The notes: a model not told the origin generated them from the letters alone. Numbered from the stretch's first letter, positions 23,775 to 32,647 are shown. The stretch is DNA of 34,876 bases from an uncultured Thermogutta sp. (GCA_937128505.1 CAKZMM010000121.1:1-34876), one strand, 5' to 3'. Numbers and translations: made by a program.

Positions 23775-24664
23775 AGCATGATCCACGATAGGAAAACGGC
23801 GGTGCCGAAAACGAGGTCCTGCGTCCCATAGGCGAAGTGCTCAAGCAAATAAAATTTTCCACGAAACCCGCGACATTTCATGGCCGCGAGGATCCGCTCG
23901 GATCGATCCACGCTCCGCACCAGGATCATACCGACCAGATATCCAAAACTTTTCAGCGTGTGGATATCGAAGCGGGGGCTGAATCCCCGAACTTTCATAG
24001 CTGCCCTAAGGGTGTGATACTCGCGATGGAGTACATCCAGATATCGGGCCGTAAACAGGATCAGCTGGGCCAAGCGGCTTGGTACTCGTAAATGAGCCAG
24101 TGCATGACCAAAGGTATTGATCCCCAGGCCTCCCACTAGCGCCGCCATGAACACGACGAGGATATTCGCTTTGAAGATGACCCGCATAGCGAACGCGAGC
24201 CCTTCGGCCGAAGCCTCCCATGGGCCGATCCGACCGATGGTGGTTCCCTCGGTACTCCACGGGGCAGTAAGCAAAACGACACTAAGAAGGGCATTCAGGG
24301 GTAATAGCTTTCGCAAAAGCCCGGGAAGCCCCCAGCCGGAAAGTTGCGTTAATATCAGGGCGATCAATAGCCCTAAAAGCAACGCCTCGAAGCGGTTCAA
24401 ACACGCCACGGTTACCGAGAGCAATACGGCAGTCAGAATTCGCCCCCGGGGATCGAGGCGCTCCATCCAAGGGTGCTTTTGCCCGTTCGGAGCATCAAGG
24501 CGGAAGGCTTCCACGGTTTGGTGAAATCTCGAGGCAATTTGGATCGGTATCAGGTCGCACGGACCGAGGCACGATTTACGGCGGAAATCGTTTTCGGAAC
24601 TTGGCAGGAATGGCCGGTCAGTATCTTGGTGCCGGAAGTAGCAGGTCCGAGACCTTTTCACCAA
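23723..24664 (-). CDS. cbiQ: ECF/cobalt-type transporter transmembrane subunit (CbiQ/EcfT-like)
   Basis: This 313-residue protein is the coupling membrane subunit of an ECF transporter. Several hydrophobic helices follow MERLDPRGRILTAVLL, a sequence typical of the CbiQ start region. Two EcfT coupling motifs, AMKVRGF and AMKCRGF, which contact the ATPases, are both present. With CbiO this makes an energising module; a substrate-specific CbiM or other S component was not found in the window. The start is uncertain: the frame opens at TTG 24664, but the first 45 or so residues look non-coding. A GTG at residue 51 or the ATG at residue 67 may be the true start. The last residues (LELSRIDLSFPGTH) are encoded by the adjoining repeat array. 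Confidence 0.83.
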   Translation of the reverse strand: MVKRSRTCYFRHQDTDRPFLPSSENDFRRKSCLGPCDLIPIQIASRFHQTVEAFRLDAPNGQKHPWMERLDPRGRILTAVLLSVTVACLNRFEALLLGLLIALILTQLSGWGLPGLLRKLLPLNALLSVVLLTAPWSTEGTTIGRIGPWEASAEGLAFAMRVIFKANILVVFMAALVGGLGINTFGHALAHLRVPSRLAQLILFTARYLDVLHREYHTLRAAMKVRGFSPRFDIHTLKSFGYLVGMILVRSVDRSERILAAMKCRGFRGKFYLLEHFAYGTQDLVFGTAVFLSWIMLIALELSRIDLSFPGTH

Positions 24665-24809
24665 CGCTGCTTTTTCCGCGCGGCACCTCGGTCAACAACT
24701 TTACACACATTCGATTAACAAACAACAAATACTAGTAATTATTGGCAATGAAGGTCTTAAAACTGTCCCTTGTTCGTTTATGGCACGTAGGCTCGGGGGT
24801 TAAATGCTC

Positions 24810-24839
24810 TGCCATAACTCAATCTGCCATAAGTCAATA
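24810..24839. repeat. 15-bp tandem pair
   Basis: TGCCATAACTCAATC is followed at once by TGCCATAAGTCAATA, two differences. Confidence 0.65.
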
Positions 24840-24903
24840 AGTTTCGGCCACAAAAATGCCCCCGGATACCTCCATTTACCGCACGACCAATCGAAATTTG
24901 CAT

Positions 24904-24951
24904 GGAGAATTTTCCCAAGCAAACAAAGGAGAATTTTCCCAAGCAAACAAA
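24904..24951. repeat. 24-bp perfect tandem duplication
   Basis: The 24 bases at 24904-24927, which include GAATTTTCCCAAGCAAACAA, are repeated without change at 24928-24951. A perfect match suggests a recent duplication. Confidence 0.85.
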
Positions 24952-25469
24952 ATTTTTGAACCGGTTGGCGAACGTTTATTCGCCCCGCCGCAGCTTCAGG
25001 AAATGCTCCCTAACAAAGTAAGATAGCCCCCGGCACAAGGTGCCTAAACCTGCTTCAGGTAGTTTTCGCATGAAGTGCGGGGATAGAATGAGGTTATACC
25101 GGACTCTACAAGACGAAACTGCCTGCAAGGGAATTGCGGGCTTTTCCCGGGCCGAACCCCCGCGGCCAAAGACGCGTACCGTTGGCAGCGGTTTTTCTCG
25201 CGAAGCGTTATATTTCTTGAGGGTAATCGCATGGAATAAGATGCGAAACTGAAGATGGGCATTACCGCGTGAGTTCCCTGTAGACCGAGCAAGTCCAGAT
25301 ATTCTCCGCGAATTCCCGACTAAGCTTGAAATGGGAACCGAGACAGCCATTTTCACTAATGAAGTTGCGGATACACAATAAGCTAATGTAATGATCTGCG
25401 ACTTGGCAGCCGAATTCCACCGACTTTGCGAGTTCTTTAACCAGCGAACGATGAGACAACCCTTTATTT

Positions 25470-25507
25470 ATCGTATTTGAGAACAACAATCGTATTTGAG
25501 AACAACA
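25470..25507. repeat. 19-bp perfect tandem duplication
   Basis: ATCGTATTTGAGAACAACA occurs twice head to tail without mismatch. Confidence 0.85.
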
Positions 25508-25966
25508 AGGTTTTGAAAGGTCGATACTGCTTTCCGTCGGACGGAGGTGGGGATGCGGTCTTAGTGGGATTTCTACTTCAGCCGGGGCGGGTTCCCCCCG
25601 GTAGGAGTTGGGAAAACGGTGCCGGGCTACTGAGTCCTTTCTGGGCGTCCCCACGAGCTCGCGGGTTGTCGGAACCAGTTCGTGAAGCCCCTCCGGGTCA
25701 CTAAAAACAAATCCCCTCGAAAAAAAAGAAGAGCTGAAACACCTTTTTTTGGCTTGAAACACCCGATTTGGGCAAGATTTCGCCGCGTAACCCGAAGTAA
25801 GTATTAGGAATAACCCTGCCGAAAACGACATACATCACTAACTTTGCAACATCACTAGCGATTAAGGAATGTCATTAAAGCACCTTGTTGACCCCCGTAC
25901 AGGTTTCTTTCATCCTCGATCAAAATGAATGTGCCTTCGTTTTGTTTATCAAGGAGAGATACTGGA

Positions 25967-27919
25967 ATGATTATGAACATCAATCTGTTCGCTCCGGGAA
26001 AAGCGCCATTTTCGCAAATTAAAAAGGCCCTACCCTCTCCCGAAAACATCTCATTCGTGCCCGGTGCTCCATCGCGCTTAGCCGGTCGATTTACCGCAGC
26101 TTACCCCTGGATATTTCTCGGTATTTTTTTGGTGCTGAGCCTCCCAGCGTCTGCCCAGCGGCCGGTTACCACGGACCTGCTCACGGATCGCACGGTGGCC
26201 CTGGTGACGTTTCCCGAGCTTGGCCAGGTCCTTCCCCGGCTTATGGAGACGAATATCGGTCAGATGGTTCAGGATCCACAGTTGAGGCCTTGGGCTGAAG
26301 AACTTTATGGCTCATTGGCTCAAGTGTTTTCGCAGTTTAAGGACCAAACTGGTGTGGGGGTCGAGGAGCTCCGCGGGCTGGTTGAGGGAGAACTGACGAT
26401 CGCCCTAGTGGATGTGGCACCGCAGCCCGCGCTGGTGGTGCTTATAGATTTCGGCACTCAAGAGGAGCGGGGCCGGCAGGTCATCGCTGCCCTAGAACAA
26501 GCGGCCCTCAAGGCTGACGCACGCCGGGCAGTCACGCAAATATCGGGCACGGAAGTGATAATACTGGAATCGGCCACAAACCGGGGCGAGCAATTCCTGT
26601 TTACCATTAAAGACTCCTCTTTCCTCGGCGCGAGCAGCGCGGAGGTCATGGCCCAGTTGCTGGCCGCTTGGGAAAGCAGACGCGAACCCACTTCTCCCTC
26701 CGGCTCATCTTCCCCCGAGAAGCCGAGCGGAACTATCGCTGCAATCACCCCTCTCATCCGTAGTCCGGGCTTCGCAGCACTATTGAACCAGTGCCGCCAG
26801 ATCCAGAGAGAACGCCCGCTATTGTTTTGGTATGTGGATCCGATCAACCTGCTTCGTTCCGTTGGCCAGGAGAACCCGGGTGTGCAATTCGCACTCATTA
26901 GCTTTCCCTTGTTAGGGCTGGATAGCTTGTCGGCGATCGGCGGGTCGGTTTCCGCGGCGTTGGGCCCATTCGATTGGTTTACCCAATTGCACGTCTTAAC
27001 CCCCGAGCCCCGCGAGGGACTCATGGGGCTTTTCAGCTTCATAAGTTGTGACTTTACTCCGCCGCGATGGGTGCCGGAGGAGAGTACGAATTACGCTTCG
27101 CTGCATATGGATCTTGGTAAGGCCTTCGAGTCTTTGCGGACGGTCTTCGACGGCTTTCGCGGCGAGGGAGCTTTAGCGCGAGAATTGGAGCGTAGGGTGA
27201 CGCGGCGGGTGGGAATCGACCTCGAGAAGGAGTTAATCCCCGTAGCTACCGGGCGGATTGTCTTCGCCTCCTACGTCGAGTGGCCGGCATCGATCGATAG
27301 CCGTGTGCAACTGGTGGGTTTGGAACTTCGAGATCCCGAGGCAGCTCGAAAACTCCTCGAGAAGGTCGACGAGGCCCTGCCGGGGAGTTTCACGCAGCAA
27401 ACTTTCGGAGGCTATCGGTACTACGTGAGCGAAAGAGCGATCGGGCCTCGCCGTGGACCAACGCCCGGATCGCCCCGCCGGCCGGCTTTTGGCGTGGTCG
27501 GGGACTGGCTCCTGGTGGCCGATCGTGCAGCAGGGTTGGAGCGAGCCATGGGGTGCTTGGAAGGGGTCACGGGTAATCTTGCAGAAACCACCGATTTCAG
27601 ATTTCTTGCCGAACAAATTGATCAGCGGACAGATCCTCTGAAAATCGCCGCCATGACCTTCGAACGCCCGCGAGATAATGTCCGCGTTCTCTTTGAGTTG
27701 GCCAATACGGAGCAAGGACGCTCGGGTCTGCGAGAAGCGGCGGAACAGGATACTTTCGCGCGGACGATTCTACGCTTATTGGAATCCCGTGGTTTGCCCC
27801 CCTTCGAAACGATTGAAAAGTACCTGGTTCCCGGGGCCGGCGTGCTGTTGAGCGACCATTTGGGACTCCATTATCTCACGTTTTCCTTCCGCCGTGATGA
27901 AGCGGAAAAACCGCAGTAA
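25967..27919 (+). CDS. Exported DUF3352-like protein
   Basis: This protein of 650 residues has a long basic n-region, a hydrophobic segment (about 44-62) and a probable signal-peptidase site ASAQ, so it is exported. The mature part contains VALVTFPELGQVLPRLMET, LEGELTIAL-type segments (here LVEGELTIALVDV), a DPEAARKLLEKVDEAL stretch and GDWLLVADRAAGLERAM, features I associate with DUF3352-type proteins of planctomycetes and cyanobacteria. These have no established biochemical role. A Pro/Ser-rich linker (about 235-255) separates two halves that may be related folds. The frame opens at ATG 25925, but ATG 25967 is chosen because AAGGAG lies 10 bases upstream. It has no close partner gene; spacers on both sides are over 800 bases. 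Confidence 0.78.
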   Translation: MIMNINLFAPGKAPFSQIKKALPSPENISFVPGAPSRLAGRFTAAYPWIFLGIFLVLSLPASAQRPVTTDLLTDRTVALVTFPELGQVLPRLMETNIGQMVQDPQLRPWAEELYGSLAQVFSQFKDQTGVGVEELRGLVEGELTIALVDVAPQPALVVLIDFGTQEERGRQVIAALEQAALKADARRAVTQISGTEVIILESATNRGEQFLFTIKDSSFLGASSAEVMAQLLAAWESRREPTSPSGSSSPEKPSGTIAAITPLIRSPGFAALLNQCRQIQRERPLLFWYVDPINLLRSVGQENPGVQFALISFPLLGLDSLSAIGGSVSAALGPFDWFTQLHVLTPEPREGLMGLFSFISCDFTPPRWVPEESTNYASLHMDLGKAFESLRTVFDGFRGEGALARELERRVTRRVGIDLEKELIPVATGRIVFASYVEWPASIDSRVQLVGLELRDPEAARKLLEKVDEALPGSFTQQTFGGYRYYVSERAIGPRRGPTPGSPRRPAFGVVGDWLLVADRAAGLERAMGCLEGVTGNLAETTDFRFLAEQIDQRTDPLKIAAMTFERPRDNVRVLFELANTEQGRSGLREAAEQDTFARTILRLLESRGLPPFETIEKYLVPGAGVLLSDHLGLHYLTFSFRRDEAEKPQ

Positions 27920-28119
27920 CTGCTCACGAATTCCTCGGCGAAGGATCCTGTTTCCTCGCCCGGAGAGCTCCTCCATCAGTGCGTAAGGCTTCGGGGCGCG
28001 CCAGGTTGGAGGGAGTCGTTCTGGATCTGGTTCCCGCCGGCAAGTAGCTTCCGATCCTTGCAAAATCTTACCCCTGTGAGGAATATCGTCGGCTTGATTC
28101 CGATCGGTCTTGCAAGCTT

Positions 28120-28299
28120 TGATGCCGGCACATCCGAAAGCAAGCTTCGAATGCCAAACTTGGTTTTGTGAAATTCCTTTCAACGCGTACTGATGCCGGC
28201 CCATTTAAAAGTAAGCTTCGAATGCCGCGCTTCGTTTTCGCGAATTGCTTTCAGCCCGGATTGATGCCGGCCTATCCAAGAGCACGCTTTGGATGCCGG
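28120..28299. repeat. 71-bp tandem array, two and a half copies
   Basis: Units of exactly 71 bases begin at 28120, 28191 and 28262, each starting TGATGCCGGC. The first two match along their whole length, sharing AAGCTTCGAATGCC and a GAATT-CTTTCA block; the third stops after about 38 bases and is followed by another GATGCCGG...CATCC word. Differences are scattered. Confidence 0.85.
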
Positions 28300-28453
28300 T
28301 ACATCCAGAAAAAGTCCGCGGCTCAAAGTGCACGCATGACAGCGGGTATAGGTCAGGCCGAAAGGCGAGTTGCTTTGCGAAAAACCGCCGTTAGACTGAT
28401 GGGGCGAATGGGCTGAAAGTTATCGGGTAGTTTGGGCCCTGAAATCGGACAGA

Positions 28454-28656
28454 GCGGAGCTTTGCGCAGACGGGGGGAGTCTCACAACCGCAGCCGCTTG
28501 AGGAGATAATAAAGGTGGCTCCGCACAGACGGGGGGAGCCGTCGCCGCGTGGCGGGAAACCCCGACCAAAAGCGCGGCTCCCCGCGAAGGGGGGAGGCTC
28601 TCACCCCCGCATTTCAGAGGCCCATGTCCGGACGCGGCTTTGCACAGACCGGGGGC
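28454..28656. repeat. About 59-bp array, four copies, ahead of the GH5 gene
   Basis: A conserved word of about 25 bases, theme GCGGCTTTGCACAGACGGGG, recurs at 28454, 28514, 28572 and 28631, that is every 58 to 60 bases. The DNA between the words is much less conserved. The array is followed by about 100 bases and then the GH5 start. Confidence 0.8.
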
Positions 28657-28754
28657 TGCTTGCGGCCTCTGTGGTCCGCATCTATCGCGAGGGAACGGCT
28701 CGGCTTAGAGCCCCAGTTTATTCTGCCTTACAAGAATTCGTGGAGGTTGCACCC

Positions 28755-30353
28755 GTGAACTTGCTGAGATATTCCGCGTTTGCGGCTACCCTTTGGGGAG
28801 CGCTACTCGGCTTGAATGCGCCCGAGGTTTCCGGGGCAGAAACCATCGCGGCACCCGCACAGACTAACTTCCAAATCGATTTTGCGGGTCCTCGGCCCTT
28901 GGAGGGTTGGCAAGGGGTCCAATCGCCCGGGGTGCGGGTCGTTCAAGATGAGGCAAACCGTGCGGTGCTTCTGATCGAGCGTCCGGCGGGGGAGAAAGCC
29001 GGCTCGACCATGATTTGGCGAAATTTGCCGACGGATCGATTTGCGGGGACCCGCGTGAAGGTGGTGGCCCGGGCGAAGGCGCAGGATGTCCTCGAACCAC
29101 CGCATCCTTGGAATGGTGTCAAATGCATGCTTCAAATTCTGGGTCCGCAGGGATCGCAATGGCCGCAGAAAAACGCAGTTTGGGGCACTTTCGATTGGCA
29201 GGAGCTGGCTTTCATCGCGGAGATCCCCCGGGATAGCACCGAGATCCGGCTTTTCCTCGGCTTGGAGGCAACAACGGGCCGGGTCTGGTTTGATGATATT
29301 CGTCTGAGTGTCGTGGACCATCAACGGCGTAGGCCGAGCGAAAGGCCCTCGGGACCCGTGTATAAAGGGCACGACTTGCCGCGGTTACGCGGAACCATGA
29401 TCGGACCGCGGGTTTCGGCGGATGACCTGCGGGAATTAGGGCTGGTTTGGCGGGCCAACCACATTCGGTGGCAATTGATCTGGGGTGGTTTTCCCCACGG
29501 ACCGGCAGACCGAGCCGACCCAAGCACTTACCGCCAGTGGCTTGCCGGCGAGTTGGATCGGCTTGATCAGCTTTTGCCCGTGTGTCGCGAGGCAGGGTTG
29601 GTCATTGTGCTCGATCTTCACACGCCGCCGGGAGGCCGTAATCCCGCCAGCGAATGCCGGATGTTCCACGACCCGCAGTATCAGGCAACATTTTTGGAAG
29701 TATGGGAGCACATGGCCCGACGCTACAAAGACGAGCCGATCATCTGGGGTTACGACTTGGTAAACGAGCCGGTCGAAGGGATACCCGGTGAAGGGTTATT
29801 GGACTGGCGGTCGCTGGCCATCGAGACGGCACGGCGAATTCGGCGAATCGATTCTCGTCATGCCATCATTTTGGAACCTGCACCGTGGGGAAATCCGGCC
29901 GCATTAGACTGGTTCGAGCCGGTGGATATTCCCGGGATAGTTTACAGTGTGCACATGTATTTGCCTCATCCGTTCACGCATCAGGGGGTACATGGAAATC
30001 CAACGGGTATCGCCTACCCAGGCAAAGTTCATGGCAGTTTCTACGATAAGGCGAAGCTGCGGCAGCTTCTGCAACCGGTCCGCGATTATCAACAGGACTA
30101 TAATGTGCATATTTACATCGGCGAATTCAGCGCGATACGTTGGGCACCGGGAGAGAGTGCTTACCAATATCTGAAAGATTGTATCGAAATATTCGAGGAA
30201 TACGGTTGGGATTGGGCCTATCATGCCTTTCGGGAGTGGCATGGTTGGAGCGTCGAGCACGGCCCGGATCCCAAAGAGGTTTCACCCGTTTCTACGCCCA
30301 CCCGACGAAAGTTGCTTCTGCTTGAGTGGTTTGCGAAAAATCAAAAGCCGTAG
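28755..30353 (+). CDS. Secreted glycoside hydrolase family 5-like enzyme
   Basis: This 532-residue protein has a signal peptide (VNLLRYSAFAATLWGALLG, cleaved near 25-30). An N-terminal beta-rich domain (about 38-188, ending GRVWFDDIRLSVV) resembles a carbohydrate-binding jelly roll. The catalytic TIM barrel (about 205-530) shows GH5 hallmarks: LVIVLDLHTPPGG, YDLVNEP with acid/base Glu338, VHMY at 399-402, and YIGEFSA with nucleophile Glu457, then WDWAYHAFREW near the end. It should hydrolyse a beta-linked polysaccharide such as cellulose, mannan or a related glucan outside the cell; which one is not decidable here. GTG 28755 is chosen over GTG 28515 because GGAGG lies 8 bases upstream and the signal peptide begins there. 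Confidence 0.88.
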   Translation: MNLLRYSAFAATLWGALLGLNAPEVSGAETIAAPAQTNFQIDFAGPRPLEGWQGVQSPGVRVVQDEANRAVLLIERPAGEKAGSTMIWRNLPTDRFAGTRVKVVARAKAQDVLEPPHPWNGVKCMLQILGPQGSQWPQKNAVWGTFDWQELAFIAEIPRDSTEIRLFLGLEATTGRVWFDDIRLSVVDHQRRRPSERPSGPVYKGHDLPRLRGTMIGPRVSADDLRELGLVWRANHIRWQLIWGGFPHGPADRADPSTYRQWLAGELDRLDQLLPVCREAGLVIVLDLHTPPGGRNPASECRMFHDPQYQATFLEVWEHMARRYKDEPIIWGYDLVNEPVEGIPGEGLLDWRSLAIETARRIRRIDSRHAIILEPAPWGNPAALDWFEPVDIPGIVYSVHMYLPHPFTHQGVHGNPTGIAYPGKVHGSFYDKAKLRQLLQPVRDYQQDYNVHIYIGEFSAIRWAPGESAYQYLKDCIEIFEEYGWDWAYHAFREWHGWSVEHGPDPKEVSPVSTPTRRKLLLLEWFAKNQKP

Positions 30354-30428
30354 TGGCCTCAAAGGCGATGTTCTGTGCGGGTTTTTGTGAAAAAATTCTG
30401 AGGAGTACTCTCAGCGGAGTAATCGCTT

Positions 30429-31016
30429 GTGGTGCGGTCGATTAAGAAGCTGGGCAAGACCGCGGGAATGGCCGAAGCAGCGCAGCTCGAAGCTTCAAGC
30501 AACAAAAGCGTAACAATAGCAATGGGAAATTTGCGGTTTTTCATAGCCGGCATCATGCAGGGGTCGCTTGCGCAAAGCGGCCTTCACCCTCAGGAGTATC
30601 GGGACGAAATTCTTGAGGCGCTTCGCGACTGCTTCCCCGATGCGGAGATCTACGACCCGTTGGCGGCTCACCGCGATTCGTTGCGATATGACGGGAAAAC
30701 GGGTCGGCAGGTCTTTTTCGGACATAATTTTCAGTGTCGCCACGTCGATGTCTTGGTCGCTTATCTCCCGGAGGCTTCCATGGGCACAGCGATTGAAATG
30801 TGGGAAGCCTATCGCCACGGTACGGTTGTGGTTACGATCAGTCCGATGCGAAAGAATTGGGTCGTCCGGTTCTTGAGCCATATCGTATTTGCGGATCTTC
30901 GCGAGTTTGTCGAAGCAGCACGATCGGGCGAACTTGCCCGGGTTATTCGAACTTCGATGATTGGGGAGCGGAAATCCGGGGAAAGCGTTGCCCAATCGGC
31001 GAAGCAAGAGGCGTAA
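30429..31016 (+). CDS. Nucleoside 2-deoxyribosyltransferase-like protein
   Basis: This protein of up to 195 residues has the core of the nucleoside 2-deoxyribosyltransferase superfamily: FFIAGIMQGS near the start of the fold, YDPLAAHRDSL, then VDVLVAYLPEASMGTAIEMWEAY. In that last motif the Glu (123 in this numbering) corresponds to the catalytic nucleophile of the family. Real members cleave or exchange the base of nucleosides or related N-ribosides; the actual substrate here is unknown. The start is uncertain: GTG 30429 has GGAG 10 bases upstream, but homologous folds usually begin just before FFIAG, which would fit ATG 30522. It lies 75 bases after the GH5 gene on the same strand and could be co-transcribed, though no functional link is obvious. 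Confidence 0.72.
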   Translation: MVRSIKKLGKTAGMAEAAQLEASSNKSVTIAMGNLRFFIAGIMQGSLAQSGLHPQEYRDEILEALRDCFPDAEIYDPLAAHRDSLRYDGKTGRQVFFGHNFQCRHVDVLVAYLPEASMGTAIEMWEAYRHGTVVVTISPMRKNWVVRFLSHIVFADLREFVEAARSGELARVIRTSMIGERKSGESVAQSAKQEA

Positions 31017-31369
31017 AATTGATATGGTGTGAGAGCTGGCAAAAAGACGAGTAAACCGGTAGGCGGCTGCCAACGTGATTGGGTTTCCAACCGCTGATTA
31101 AGTTTTCGACTGTGGCCGGCCTAAAGCATGCGGCGTAATATTGTGGGCAGCAAGCTGCAAGAGAGTCATGCTTGAGCAATCATGCTTCAGATCCTTCGAC
31201 GCATCAGGCATGATTGTGTGTGAGATCCTTCGGCGAATCGCGGATAACAGAAGATCAAGCACGGCAGGAGTCAGTTCAGGGGAAAATGAGGGAGAATAAT
31301 GTAACCTGACGCCGAGGCTGCCGCAGCGCCGAAACGGTTGCAGGCGTTTACGATCTTTCCGCTTCTTTT
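31017..31369. other. Spacer upstream of rlmN
   Basis: This 353-base spacer shows no gene. It contains a loose direct repeat, theme AGATCCTTCGRCG, at 31189 and 31223 (34 bases apart) and a short GTCATGCTT / ATCATGCTT pair. The word GATCCTTC also appears in the 16-bp array at 16614. Confidence 0.5.
31188..31239. repeat. 18-bp direct repeat, 34 bp apart
   Basis: Copies at 31188-31205 and 31222-31239 differ at three positions around AGATCCTTCG. Confidence 0.5.
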
Positions 31370-32647
31370 TTGGAAGACTGGTCGACATCGATGGAGGAAG
31401 TCCACCACCGGCAAGAACTATCGGTTCCCCCTCAACCGGGATCGCTTGGGATGGGCCATCGCGGGAGCAAGCCGTCGATCTTAGAGGCTCTGCCCGAGCA
31501 ACTGGCCTCGTGGCTTGCAGAGGGCGGGTACCCGCGATATCGGCTTGAGCAAATCCGACGTTGGGTTTTCGAACAGCCGGTGGAAAGTTTCGCTCAAATG
31601 AGCGATCTGCCCAAGATATTGCGGGCAGAACTAGAAGAACACTTTTCCCTTTGGAGTACCCGCGTTATCCGTCACCACCGGGCAGCCGACCAAACGGAGA
31701 AGTTGCTGCTGGAGCTTCCCGACGGTGAATCAATCGAATGCGTCCTGCTGCGCGATGATCGCGAGCACCGTACGGCTTGTATCAGCACTCAGGTCGGTTG
31801 CGCCATGAAATGCGTTTTTTGTGCAAGCGGTATAGCGGGGTGGCGACGCAATCTTTCGGCAACTGAAATTTTTGAGCAACTTTTGCAACTGAAGCGGCTC
31901 CTGGCCCCGGTGGAACGGCTCACGCATATCGTCGTTATGGGAATGGGGGAACCGCTGGCGAACCTGCCCAACCTGTTGCCGGCATTGCAAAGGGCCACAG
32001 ATCCGCGAGCTTTGGGGCTCAGTGCCCGGCGAATCACGATTTCTACGGTGGGATTGCCGGCGGGGATTCGCCATTTGGCAGAAGTGGGAACGCCGTATCA
32101 TTTGGCCATCTCCCTTCATGCCCCGAACGATCAGCTACGTAATCGTCTGGTACCGAAAAATGAAAAGATCGGTATTAGGGCGATCCTGGCGGCTGCCGAC
32201 CATTACTTCCGGGTCACCGGGCGTCGGGTAACTTTCGAATATGTGCTGCTGGCCGGTGTCAATGACCTGCCGGAGCATGCACGGCAGTTGGCATCGCTTC
32301 TTCAGGGCCAGTGCGCCTTGGTGAACGTCATTCCCTATAACCCCGTGGCGGGATTGCCGTTCAGGAGTCCTGCTCCGGCAGCCGTGAGCCGATTTTGCGA
32401 GATTCTGCGGCAGGCGGGGATCAATGTGCAGGTACGTGTCCGTAGGGGAGATCAAATCGATGCTGCTTGCGGGCAATTGAGACTTCGGACCTTGGCGGAA
32501 TCGGTGGCCACAGCTTCCGAAAAAGGGCCGACCAGGCCTCCCCTCGATCTCCACCCAACCCTTCAGCCGGCAGACTCTTGCGATGATGAAGTAGGGGGCT
32601 CCCTTGGGCTGACAAAAACCGCTTGTCCGCCGGAAAACTCGGCGTAG
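31370..32647 (+). CDS. rlmN: 23S rRNA (adenine-C2)-methyltransferase RlmN
   Basis: This 425-residue radical-SAM enzyme methylates C2 of adenosine 2503 in 23S rRNA (E. coli numbering) and, in some bacteria, A37 of tRNAs. The iron-sulfur motif CAMKCVFC places cysteines at 144, 148 and 151. Family blocks follow: VVMGMGEPLANLPNLLPAL, ITISTVGLPAGIRHL, LAISLHAPND, and VTFEYVLLAGVNDLPEHA. The second catalytic cysteine lies in QIDAACGQLR (Cys367), and VNVIPYNPV is present. The N-terminal helical domain (LASWLAEGGYPRYRLEQIRRWVFEQ) is typical. About 45 residues at the end form a Pro/Ser/Thr-rich tail without counterpart in most RlmN proteins. TTG 31370 or ATG 31391 may be the start; ATG 31391 is more natural. 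A hairpin at 32675-32694 follows. Confidence 0.93.
   Translation: MEDWSTSMEEVHHRQELSVPPQPGSLGMGHRGSKPSILEALPEQLASWLAEGGYPRYRLEQIRRWVFEQPVESFAQMSDLPKILRAELEEHFSLWSTRVIRHHRAADQTEKLLLELPDGESIECVLLRDDREHRTACISTQVGCAMKCVFCASGIAGWRRNLSATEIFEQLLQLKRLLAPVERLTHIVVMGMGEPLANLPNLLPALQRATDPRALGLSARRITISTVGLPAGIRHLAEVGTPYHLAISLHAPNDQLRNRLVPKNEKIGIRAILAAADHYFRVTGRRVTFEYVLLAGVNDLPEHARQLASLLQGQCALVNVIPYNPVAGLPFRSPAPAAVSRFCEILRQAGINVQVRVRRGDQIDAACGQLRLRTLAESVATASEKGPTRPPLDLHPTLQPADSCDDEVGGSLGLTKTACPPENSA

Larger units (their letters stand above)
24665..25966. other. Long spacer (about 1.3 kb) without a convincing gene
   Basis: This divergent spacer between cbiQ and the DUF3352-like gene is A/T-rich at its ends. 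Minus-strand frames of 126 and 189 residues occur, but they lack domains, are rich in Ser, Cys and Arg, and have no good ribosome site. Three separate tandem duplications are present (15, 24 and 19 bp units). No cobalamin-riboswitch core was recognised upstream of cbiQ. Confidence 0.55.
27920..28754. other. Repeat-filled spacer upstream of the GH5 gene
   Basis: This 835-base spacer starts with an imperfect hairpin at 27937-27960 (GGCGAAGGA against TCCTCGCC, one bulge, no T-run). It then carries a 71-bp array and a 59-bp array. No independent gene is supported. The GH5 frame stays open back to GTG 28515 through the 59-bp array, but that part reads as basic, low-complexity sequence. Confidence 0.6.

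Noticed and set aside
24665-24780. Cobalamin riboswitch upstream of cbiQ
   Set aside because: No B12-box-like core was found on the minus strand in the A/T-rich stretch ahead of the gene.
24976-25356. Minus-strand frame of 126 residues
   Set aside because: Overlaps the frame above in part, has no recognisable motif, and composition looks non-coding.
25262-25831. Minus-strand frame of 189 residues
   Set aside because: It spans a tandem duplication, is rich in Ser, Cys and Arg, has no domain and no clear ribosome site.
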